Part shown: positions 8,962 to 16,593 of the stretch, piece by piece
Numbering within the stretch: the stretch's first letter is position 1
Layout: every line of letters begins with the position of its first letter
NCBI GenBank assembly: GCA_002404515.1
Contig: DHJV01000168.1
Coordinates: forward strand, 1 to 62,264
Reading direction: 5' to 3'
Length of the DNA stretch: 62,264 bases
Source: Lachnospiraceae bacterium UBA4711
Lineage (GTDB): Bacteria; Bacillota; Clostridia; Lachnospirales; Lachnospiraceae
Notes under the pieces: generated by a model
Database searches by the model: none
Told to the model about the DNA's origin: nothing
Seen by the model: only the letters and a program-made list of their open reading frames with translations
Position numbers and translations under genes: made by a program

Positions 8962-10453
8962 GTTCCTCGCCTCCTGATGCTAGATCCAGAATATAATTCT
9001 GGTCAAATTCTGATTTCGCAAGTTCTCCGGTCTTTCTGCCCTCATAGATGGTGATAATCCGGTCAGACATACCCAAAAGCTCCGGCATATCTGAACTTAC
9101 CATAATGATCGCTTTTCCTTCTCCGGCAAGCTGATTCATTAGTTTGTATATCTCTTGTTTGGCACCGACATCAATTCCACGGGTCGGCTCATCAAAGATG
9201 ATAATTTCACTGTTTGCCGCGAGTGTCTTTGCAATTACAACCTTCTGTTGATTACCTCCTGACAGATTTTCCACCCGTTGTTCCAGAGACGGTGTTTTGA
9301 TCTGAAATTTTTCCTCATAATCTTTTGCAATACGGTTTTCCTGCTTCGTATCAACAAAAGGTCCTTTTGAAATACCACGCAGGTTGTTTACGACAATATT
9401 CCATTTAATACTCATACGCAGAAATACGCCATGTGCCTTCCGGTCTTCCGGGATATACCCAATCCCATGCCGGATTGCTTCCTGGCAGGTACGAATATGC
9501 TGCTCTTTTCCATTAATATATATTTTTCCACTTTCAATCGGATCGGCACCATAGATCACCCGCATGAGTTCGGTTCGTCCAGCACCGACCAGACCGGCAA
9601 ATCCAAGGATTTCTCCCCGGTGCAGGGTAAACGAAATATCATGATCTCCATTTCCTGTCAGATGCTCTACCCGCAATGCTTCCTCGCCAATCTGACTGGT
9701 ACGCGACGGATAAGATTCTTTAAGTTCACGGCCTGCCATCATCGTAATCAGTTTCTGCCGGTTGATGTCTTTTATATTTTCTGTTCCCACATAGCAGCCA
9801 TCCCGCATAACCGTTACGCGGTCTGCAAGCTCAAACAGTTCTTCTAACCGGTGGGAGATAAAGATAATCGTCACGCCCTTTGCTTTCAGTTCCCGTACAA
9901 TCCGAAACAGCGTTTCTACTTCGCTTACCGTAAGTGGGGCGGTCGGCTCATCCATAATCAGTATCTTTACATTCCGGCTGACTGCCTTTGCAATTTCGAC
10001 GAGCTGCTGATGTGCCGGTGACATCGTTTTTACCTGCTTGGATACATCGATATCTACCTGCAGATCATCGAATATTTTTTTCGCACGGGCTTCCCGATCC
10101 TTGATATCGCAAAATGCCCCCGGCTTTGTCTTGTCACCGAGAAATACATTTTCTGCTGCGCTGATGCCCGGCACCAGCGTAAATTCCTGATAGATAACCT
10201 CGATCCCCAGATCTTTTGCCAGCTTCGGTGTCATCTGATTGTATTTTCTGCCTTCCAGCTCAATCGTTCCGGAATCCGGAACGATTGCTCCCGACAATAC
10301 CTTGATCAGGGTTGATTTTCCTGCTCCGTTTTCACCGATCAGAGCATGGATTTCGCCTTCCTCAACATCGAAGGATACATCATTGATTGCAATAACGCCG
10401 GGATATGTTTTTATGATATTTTTTACACTCAGTATATTTTTCACAGAGTTCAT
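8945..10453 (-). CDS. Sugar ABC transporter ATPase (RbsA/MglA-like)
   Basis: A 502-residue tandem ATPase. The first half has an intact Walker A (GENGAGKST), signature-like region and Walker B (ILIMDEPTA). The second half has the usual variant P-loop (GLVGAGRTE), an intact LSGGNQQK signature and IIFDEPTRGID. This asymmetry is normal for the RbsA/MglA family, so the protein should be active. It powers sugar import with the adjacent permease. It is a useful contrast to the degenerate relative at 12543-13943, which has lost all of these motifs. Confidence 0.9.
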   Translation of the reverse strand: MNSVKNILSVKNIIKTYPGVIAINDVSFDVEEGEIHALIGENGAGKSTLIKVLSGAIVPDSGTIELEGRKYNQMTPKLAKDLGIEVIYQEFTLVPGISAAENVFLGDKTKPGAFCDIKDREARAKKIFDDLQVDIDVSKQVKTMSPAHQQLVEIAKAVSRNVKILIMDEPTAPLTVSEVETLFRIVRELKAKGVTIIFISHRLEELFELADRVTVMRDGCYVGTENIKDINRQKLITMMAGRELKESYPSRTSQIGEEALRVEHLTGNGDHDISFTLHRGEILGFAGLVGAGRTELMRVIYGADPIESGKIYINGKEQHIRTCQEAIRHGIGYIPEDRKAHGVFLRMSIKWNIVVNNLRGISKGPFVDTKQENRIAKDYEEKFQIKTPSLEQRVENLSGGNQQKVVIAKTLAANSEIIIFDEPTRGIDVGAKQEIYKLMNQLAGEGKAIIMVSSDMPELLGMSDRIITIYEGRKTGELAKSEFDQNYILDLASGGEEHGKNK

Positions 10454-10507
10454 CCCCTTTCTAAGAATGCCTCCGATGATTCACCAGAGGCATTCTTTTT
10501 GCAATCT

Positions 10508-11467
10508 TTATTTGTCTGCTGTATAGTAATCAGCGATATTTGCCTTTGTAACTGCATGAATCGGAGATTCCACTGCCTGATCAAAGGTCTTTCCATCGAT
10601 CAATTCCTGAATACAATTTGCCATAACGCTTCCAACCGGCTCGAAATACATTGTACCACGCATGCATGTTCCGTCATTGATACCTTTTAATGCCTGATTT
10701 GTACCATCGCAGGCGAATACGCCGAAGTTTTCGTTGTCCTTGCCTGCTGCCTTCACTGCCTCTACAGATTCTACCGCTGCCGCATCACCATAGCACACGA
10801 TTCCATTCAGGTCCGAATATTTCTGAAGCATCGTCTCTGTGGTTGTTGTTCCGGAGCCTACAACGTCCTTACCGATATCAACAACTTCCAAAATGTTGAC
10901 ATTCGGAGCTTTCTCCTTGATTGCATCCTGGATACCCTGTCCACGATCCTGCATATCCTGATTCTGATAGGTTGTATATACTACGATGTTACCTTTACCA
11001 CCGAGCTGGCTGTTCAGCCAGTCTGCTGCCATATCGCCAATCTGTGTTCCGATAGAATACTGATCCGTTGTAATTACTACATCATGTACAGCCGTCTCAA
11101 CACCACATTCGATGATCTTGACACCCTTGTCCTGTGCTGCCTTCAGCGCATCATCACAGGAAGTATCAGATACCATTGCTACAATATAGTTACATTTTCC
11201 GGTTACCATATTCTCGATTGCAGATACGGCTGCTGCCGAATCGTTATCGAAGCTTGCGGATACATAATCCCATCCACGGTTGTCACATTCCTCGTGAAGT
11301 TTCTCATCGATTCCAATCATAAATTCCGTCTGTAGTGTCGGTGCCAGGAATCCTACCTTTACACCACTTCCGGATGTGCTGCCCTTTCCTGCTGAACATC
11401 CTGTCATCATTGCTACTGTCATAACTACTGCCAACAAAATACCAAACAATCTCTTTCGTTTTTTCAT
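10508..11467 (-). CDS. Sugar ABC transporter substrate-binding lipoprotein (RbsB-like)
   Basis: A 319-residue periplasmic-binding-protein-like lipoprotein. A lipobox (MMTGC) ends the signal peptide, and a type I sugar-binding fold follows (VKVGFLAPTLQTEF near the start, later VACDGTNQALKGI-type segments). The ATG at 11467 is chosen because GAGGAGG sits 8 bases upstream; another ATG two codons earlier is too close to that site. It heads the RbsBAC-MBL transcription unit, behind its own promoter and a leader hairpin. The ligand is probably a monosaccharide. Confidence 0.88.
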   Translation of the reverse strand: MKKRKRLFGILLAVVMTVAMMTGCSAGKGSTSGSGVKVGFLAPTLQTEFMIGIDEKLHEECDNRGWDYVSASFDNDSAAAVSAIENMVTGKCNYIVAMVSDTSCDDALKAAQDKGVKIIECGVETAVHDVVITTDQYSIGTQIGDMAADWLNSQLGGKGNIVVYTTYQNQDMQDRGQGIQDAIKEKAPNVNILEVVDIGKDVVGSGTTTTETMLQKYSDLNGIVCYGDAAAVESVEAVKAAGKDNENFGVFACDGTNQALKGINDGTCMRGTMYFEPVGSVMANCIQELIDGKTFDQAVESPIHAVTKANIADYYTADK

Positions 11468-11503
11468 AGTCATTTCCTCCTCATTTTCTTTTTTTCTTCC
11501 GTC

Positions 11504-11563
11504 AGATACAGGGAAAATGGCAGAAGCACATCCGGCTTCCGGTGGGATCATTTTGCTGTATCT
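11504..11563 (-). other. Leader hairpin ahead of the sugar-binding protein gene
   Basis: AGATACAG (11504-11511) pairs with CTGTATCT (11556-11563), and inside it AAAATG pairs with CATTTT, with an inner CCGG/CCGG closure. There is no U-tract, so it is not a terminator. It may stabilise the mRNA or block read-through translation. Confidence 0.5.
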
Positions 11564-11576
11564 ATCTGATGGTTTT

Positions 11577-11605
11577 ATTATATGGAGGATCCGTCTTTCC
11601 CACAA
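11577..11605 (-). promoter_or_regulatory. Promoter of the RbsBAC-MBL operon
   Basis: The minus strand shows TTGTGG, 17 bases, then a perfect TATAAT. It is just downstream of the permease-like gene at 11638, so the genuine transporter can be expressed separately from the sensor genes. Confidence 0.55.
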
Positions 11606-11637
11606 TCGGACAAGTTTCAGATTTAGGGAGAGGATTT

Positions 11638-12546
11638 TCAGTTCTTTCTCTCCCTTGCAAAAATAACCACTGCAATTACAAGAATTCCGATTTCCCAGAT
11701 GTAAGAAAAATAGTTATAAAGGGAAAGTCCCGCCGACAGATTCAGAAGAAGCACCATGGACAGGCTCCCCAGGACAGCCCCATACAGGTGTCCTCTTCCT
11801 TTTAGAAAATTCATTCCACCAAGACACGCTGCCGCAATTACCGGATACAGATATCCCCTGCCAATACTGGAACTGCCACCATTGGTAATGAACAAAAAAA
11901 TAATTGCCACCTGGGAAAATACCACGCCACTGATTCCACAGATAATCATGCGGCAGACATCAAAACGAATTCCACTGTTCCGGACAGATGTTTCATTTTC
12001 TCCCAGCATCCGTATGTATTTCCCATAGTATGTATGTGTAAGCAGTACACGAAGGAGTACATAAATCACAACTGCGACACCGGAAAAGGCCATCCAGAAC
12101 ATAACGGAACCATAGTAATCCTTTGCAGCCGGAGCCTGTATCGAGTCCCCGAATACGGCAGCTATTCCCTGATAAATCTGTTGCAAAATAAAGGTCAGCA
12201 AAATGGGGTTCACGCGGATTTTTCCAATCAGAAGTCCCTTTGCTATCCCGAACAGCGTCTGTGCCAGCACCATAAAGGACAAGCTCGCCCAGACCGGCAG
12301 ACCCCCTCGCAGGCACAGTCCACCCACACATGTTGTCATTGCAATTTCTGCCATGAATGCGAAATCCAGAACACCGCTCAGCATCTCGAGCGAAAGCCCC
12401 ATCGTTAAAAGAACGATAATCACAAACTGATGCAGCACATAGTCCGCAGAAAGTCTGGGGAAAAGTATGATGGAAAGAATCATTATCAGAAGCACATTTC
12501 CAATTTCCATTTGATGTTTATCATAAAATGATGACATATTCTTCAT
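11638..12546 (-). CDS. Divergent RbsC-like permease paired with a degenerate ATPase
   Basis: A 302-residue membrane protein of the same BPD_transp_2 family as the permease at 7999, but clearly diverged. The coupling-loop equivalent (GENETSVRNSGIRFD) is retained, as are the late ACLGG and LGSLSMV segments. The DLSVGG motif of helix 3 is replaced by DFAFMA. The start overlaps the stop of the degenerate ATPase gene by 4 bases (ATGA). There is no second binding-protein gene, so this pair may share the lipoprotein at 10508. With a partner that cannot bind ATP normally, transport is doubtful and a sensory role is my preferred inference. Confidence 0.75.
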   Translation of the reverse strand: MKNMSSFYDKHQMEIGNVLLIMILSIILFPRLSADYVLHQFVIIVLLTMGLSLEMLSGVLDFAFMAEIAMTTCVGGLCLRGGLPVWASLSFMVLAQTLFGIAKGLLIGKIRVNPILLTFILQQIYQGIAAVFGDSIQAPAAKDYYGSVMFWMAFSGVAVVIYVLLRVLLTHTYYGKYIRMLGENETSVRNSGIRFDVCRMIICGISGVVFSQVAIIFLFITNGGSSSIGRGYLYPVIAAACLGGMNFLKGRGHLYGAVLGSLSMVLLLNLSAGLSLYNYFSYIWEIGILVIAVVIFARERKN

Positions 12547-13943
12547 GCAATCACCTCCAGCCTGTCCGCAATATCCTCACAGACCTTACTTTCGTTTTCG
12601 AGCAGAAGAACACTGCTGCCTCTCTCCACGATCTCACGCAATTCTCTTTTCAACCATGCAACCTCCCGGACATTTAGATTTTGCAGCATATTTTTGAGTA
12701 TCAGTACGCGCGGATGAAACAGCTTATATCGGTAAATTCCTATCTTCCAAGCTTCTGTCTCCGGGTTCCACGACTCTATTTCCTGTCTGTCCGTTCCAAG
12801 GAAATTGTCTTCCAGTATATACTTTTGCTGTTTCTGATAAAAACCAAACACAGAGCATATACGCGGATATGCCGGCAGAAGAATGTTTTCCTCGTTAGTC
12901 AGATTCTCACAGACCTCCGTATGATTTCCATATTCCATAAGCGCAATCCGGTGTTTCATAAGATCCTGTATATTTTTATATGGGATGACCTGACTATCCA
13001 TTTCAAATCGCGACTGCGTATTATTTGCATGAAGGATATCCGCCCATAACGCGTCCACCTGCTCAGGGGTTCCCAATGCTGCAAGAATCTCTCCTTCCTT
13101 CATCGAAAGCTGCAGCTGCCAGACACCATCCCTCAATATCTCGCACACAAAGAACTCACCTGGTCGGATTTGTGTTTCCACACTGACGGGGCGGGCAATT
13201 TGAGGTCGGGCATCCGCAGGCTTTAACCCCCGTTTCAAAATTGCGTCAATCATCCATTTATCTTCATCCTGCCAGATTTTTTTGTAGATTGTATGATGCC
13301 GGAACAAAATCACTTCGTCAAAGAAAGGATCTTCAAAATCTGCCCGGTTATCAATCGATATAATCGTAATCCCTTCCTGTTTCAATTGATTCACAAATTG
13401 TCTCAATTTCCGGCGTTCTTCCCCATGAAAGAACGCTACGATTCCCCTTAAAACAAGGACGCGTGCGCCCTGTGTGATGGCGCGCAAAATTCCGATCAAA
13501 ATACGGTCCCCATATTTCAGATGGCTGCTGTCTTCATCCGCCGCATAGGGGAGATTATATTTCTCAAGTAATGCACGTCCCTGTATATGCAGAGCCTTTT
13601 CATTCAGCCAGATTTTACGCAGACTGTTCCTGCGTAACAGGAACAGGTTCTCACTGACATCAAGGGAATCCATATATGCCGTATCTTTTGAAATTACGAA
13701 AATACCGGCATCCTCAAAATCCCGTTTTCCCTCCGGTTTCCATCGCTCACCATTTAAGTAAATCCGTCCTCGGGTCAGCATTCCCTTTCCTTCAAAAAAA
13801 TCCGACAATGTCTCCTTGCTGTTTTCCACCCCTGCAATTCCTATACTATACCCCTGACAGATAATCAGGTTCAAATCCTCTATCTCATGTCTGCCCGGTC
13901 TGCTGATATTCACATGTTCCATTCGAATGATTTCATGTCTCAT
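12543..13943 (-). CDS. Degenerate RbsA-like ABC protein lacking Walker motifs
   Basis: A 466-residue protein with the two-lobe layout of RbsA/MglA ATPases, but both nucleotide sites are ruined. The P-loop position reads GIAGVENSKE (36-45), with no GKS/T. The first Walker B position reads RVLVLRGIVAFF (161-172), with no Asp-Glu. The signature reads LKYGDRI. In the second lobe the P-loop position reads AALGTPEQVD and Walker B reads RVLILKNML. Even so, the frame is intact over the full length and the gene is tightly coupled to the permease-like gene, so it is not a decaying pseudogene. I infer a non-hydrolysing structural or signalling subunit. It lies in a unit with a kinase and a response regulator. 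Confidence 0.75.
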   Translation of the reverse strand: MRHEIIRMEHVNISRPGRHEIEDLNLIICQGYSIGIAGVENSKETLSDFFEGKGMLTRGRIYLNGERWKPEGKRDFEDAGIFVISKDTAYMDSLDVSENLFLLRRNSLRKIWLNEKALHIQGRALLEKYNLPYAADEDSSHLKYGDRILIGILRAITQGARVLVLRGIVAFFHGEERRKLRQFVNQLKQEGITIISIDNRADFEDPFFDEVILFRHHTIYKKIWQDEDKWMIDAILKRGLKPADARPQIARPVSVETQIRPGEFFVCEILRDGVWQLQLSMKEGEILAALGTPEQVDALWADILHANNTQSRFEMDSQVIPYKNIQDLMKHRIALMEYGNHTEVCENLTNEENILLPAYPRICSVFGFYQKQQKYILEDNFLGTDRQEIESWNPETEAWKIGIYRYKLFHPRVLILKNMLQNLNVREVAWLKRELREIVERGSSVLLLENESKVCEDIADRLEVIA

Positions 13944-13982
13944 AATTCATTTCCACTTTTTCTACCCTGTTCATTTCCGGAA

Positions 13983-14879
13983 TCACAGATTATTTCTGTT
14001 TTCTTTCTTTGGAAGCCAGATTTCTACATCTGTTCCAATTCCTGTTGTACTGTAGATACGAAGACCATAATCTCCCCCAAAGGCAAGCCGGATCCGCTCA
14101 TTTACATTACTTAATGCAATCCCATTTCCATGCATTTCGCTTCTGTTTTCTCCACTTCCATCCACTCCCGGTGTCTCTCCTTGCATGGTTCCACCGCGGT
14201 CACTCTCATGACCATCCTCTGCCTGTCCAAGCGCCTGTCTCATGGAAACAAGTGTATCCCAGTCAATTCCCATACCATTATCCGATATCACAACAACCAG
14301 CTCCTGCTCCGTCGTATAAATCCGTATGGTCACTTTTCCGTTTTCCGCCTTCGTCTCTAAACCATGAAAGATTGCATTTTCAACAATCGGCTGGAGGGAT
14401 AGCTTGGGGATCAGATAATTCCCGACCTCTTCCTTGTCATCCTCCACTTTGATTTCAAGGGAAAATTTATTTTCAAACCGGTAGCTTTGAATCAGAAAGT
14501 AATTCTCAATATTCCGAAGCTCATCGCGGATTGTAACAATATTTTCTTTGTTGCTGATGCTATACCTGAAAAATGCAGCCAATGCTTTCGCCATACGCGC
14601 AATGCTGTCACATTCATACAAAAGTGCCTCACTCCTTATACATTCCAGTGTATTGTACAAAAAATGTGGATTGATCTGACTTTGCAGCGCTGCAATTTTC
14701 GCCTGTTTATTCTGCACTTTTACAGAATATTCCTCCTGTAATTTCTGCTGCACGCGCTGTTTTTCCTGATACTCAACCTGCAGTTTTTTTATTTTTTTCT
14801 TCTGCATCCGATGCATCAAAAGGATTGTCCCAACCCAGACAATCACAGCACTCACACATATACAGATTATTTTTCCCAT
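13983..14879 (-). CDS. LytS/YesM-type sensor histidine kinase without a sensor domain
   Basis: A 298-residue kinase. One N-terminal membrane helix (about residues 3-22) is followed directly by a charged coiled coil (about 25-60), then the His_kinase domain with the phosphorylated His in QINPHFLYNTLE. A Bergerat ATPase domain follows (N box LQPIVENAIFHG, G box ISDNGMGID, later GIALSNVNERI). There is no extracellular ligand domain, which is unusual for this family. The start at 14879 has AGAGG 7 bases upstream; a TTG at 14915 overlapping the regulator stop is less likely. A Gly/Glu-rich insert lies between the G boxes. It should phosphorylate the regulator at 14912-16504. Confidence 0.85.
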   Translation of the reverse strand: MGKIICICVSAVIVWVGTILLMHRMQKKKIKKLQVEYQEKQRVQQKLQEEYSVKVQNKQAKIAALQSQINPHFLYNTLECIRSEALLYECDSIARMAKALAAFFRYSISNKENIVTIRDELRNIENYFLIQSYRFENKFSLEIKVEDDKEEVGNYLIPKLSLQPIVENAIFHGLETKAENGKVTIRIYTTEQELVVVISDNGMGIDWDTLVSMRQALGQAEDGHESDRGGTMQGETPGVDGSGENRSEMHGNGIALSNVNERIRLAFGGDYGLRIYSTTGIGTDVEIWLPKKENRNNL

Positions 14880-14911
14880 GTCATTTCCTCTTCTTGTTCC
14901 TGCTTTATCCG

Positions 14912-16504
14912 TCAATAGTATAATTTCCGATATTCTGCGGGTTTCACACCAACAACCTTCATAAACTGCTGGCTAAAATATTTGGCATCCTTATAGCCGA
15001 CACTTTCACCGATTTCATACACCGGAGTCTTCGTATCCCGAAGCATCTGTTTCGCTTTCTCCATTCGGATTGCAAGCAGATAGTTTGAGAAATTTTCTCC
15101 GGTCTCTTTCTTAAATAGTTCCGAAAAATAATTCGTATTAAATCCTATGATAGCTGCAACATCTTCCAAAGTAATTTTTTCTGCAAAATGCTCTTTCATA
15201 TAGGCGATTGCTTCCAATACCGGCTTGCGTTCCCGGTTTTCCCGTTCACTACGGCTCTTTGTAATCAAAGTCTGAATCTGGCGAATTACATAATCTCTCA
15301 ATTCTGTGATTGTCGACAGATTTTCCAACACCTCCTGCTGCGCATCTGCATCAAAGGTATCCGATATTTCCAGAATTTCATATGCACTGCGGAGCAGCCA
15401 CAACCCCATCGCATAGAATTCGCTTGCAAAAAGCGACTTATCACTTGCCAGACGGAAACATTTGTGAATCTGGTACTGACAGGCATCTGTCTGCATTGTC
15501 TCGACCGCTTTTGAAAACTCCTCATATTCGTTCTGAAAATTTTTTGGTGAAAACAACACATGCTGTTCATGACAATAGTCGATTCGTCTGCCACTTCCCT
15601 TAAACAACCGGCTGGCAGCCGCCTCTTTGCTCATCTCAATCGCTGTACTGATCTGTTCAAAGCTCTCGACCTCTCGACTCACGCCGACAGTAATCCTAAA
15701 ATGCTGGAAATTTTCCAGATAATCTTTCATCTCATTAAAAAAATCTGTAATTTTAATATCAATATTTTCCTGCTCCGTCTGAAAATAATTCAAAAGCACC
15801 TGCACAGAATGATTCGGCTGCACAGCTGCAATCAGGTCTATTGTATACGTTTCAAAAGTATCCTCTGCCCTCTGCATAATTTTTCGGAGAACAAATTGCA
15901 TCTGCTGCGCATTCTCCGGCACAGTAACATCCCGGTCAAGCTTGAAGGTTAATCCCCGAAAGCACTTGTTCTCGAGCTGGAGACCAAACTCCGTATTCGC
16001 AGCATCAATATTTTCCTGCTTCTGGCTTATTATTTGTTTGAGAAATTCTTTGTGTCGCAGATATTTACTATCTTCCAGTTTTTTCTCAATCTGATCCACC
16101 TTTTGCTGCCTATCTTCGCGTTGTTCTTCCTCCGCCACGATTTTCTGCAGCTGACCATTCAGTTCATCTTCATCAATCGGCTTAAGTAAATAGTCTTCCA
16201 CACCATATTTCAACGCTTTCTGGGCATAGTCAAAGTATTTATATCCACTTACAACTATAAAATGACATTTTACCCCCTGCTCAGATGCCTTCTGGATCAT
16301 TTCCAATCCTGTTAACACCGGCATCCGGATGTCAGTAATGACAATATCCGGCGATTCAGACAAAATCTTCTCATATGCCGTCTGCCCATCTGTTACAAGT
16401 CCAATGCAGGTCAGCCCCAGCTTATCCCACTGTATCAATCGTTTTACAAGCTGTCCCACTTTTATCTCATCGTCTGCAATTAATACCTTTCGCGTTCTAT
16501 TCAT
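14912..16504 (-). CDS. YesN-type response regulator with AraC DNA-binding domain
   Basis: A 530-residue regulator. The receiver domain starts KVLIADDE and has the phospho-acceptor Asp in DIVITDIRMP, with the conserved Lys in YLLKPID. A long middle region (about residues 140-410) includes a coiled-coil stretch. The C-terminal AraC-type helix-turn-helix pair ends in GYKDAKYFSQQFMKVVGVKPAEYR. The start at 16504 is chosen over an in-frame upstream codon because GAGGTGAG precedes it. It is first in its unit and probably activates the RbsBAC promoter at 11577, by analogy with the known LytS/YesN control of sugar ABC genes in clostridia. Confidence 0.88.
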   Translation of the reverse strand: MNRTRKVLIADDEIKVGQLVKRLIQWDKLGLTCIGLVTDGQTAYEKILSESPDIVITDIRMPVLTGLEMIQKASEQGVKCHFIVVSGYKYFDYAQKALKYGVEDYLLKPIDEDELNGQLQKIVAEEEQREDRQQKVDQIEKKLEDSKYLRHKEFLKQIISQKQENIDAANTEFGLQLENKCFRGLTFKLDRDVTVPENAQQMQFVLRKIMQRAEDTFETYTIDLIAAVQPNHSVQVLLNYFQTEQENIDIKITDFFNEMKDYLENFQHFRITVGVSREVESFEQISTAIEMSKEAAASRLFKGSGRRIDYCHEQHVLFSPKNFQNEYEEFSKAVETMQTDACQYQIHKCFRLASDKSLFASEFYAMGLWLLRSAYEILEISDTFDADAQQEVLENLSTITELRDYVIRQIQTLITKSRSERENRERKPVLEAIAYMKEHFAEKITLEDVAAIIGFNTNYFSELFKKETGENFSNYLLAIRMEKAKQMLRDTKTPVYEIGESVGYKDAKYFSQQFMKVVGVKPAEYRKLYY

Positions 16505-16551
16505 GTTACTCACCTCTGTATGTACTATCATGTACCAACTGCTTGTTATTC

Positions 16552-16583
16552 AAAAAGAGCCTGGAAGTTTCCCCCCAGACTCT
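16552..16583 (-). terminator. Terminator of the 848-residue protein gene
   Basis: On the minus strand AGAGTCTGG and CCAGGCTCT form a stem with one mismatch, followed by TTTTT. It separates this gene from the two-component genes downstream. Confidence 0.75.
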
Positions 16584-16593
16584 GCGTATTTTT

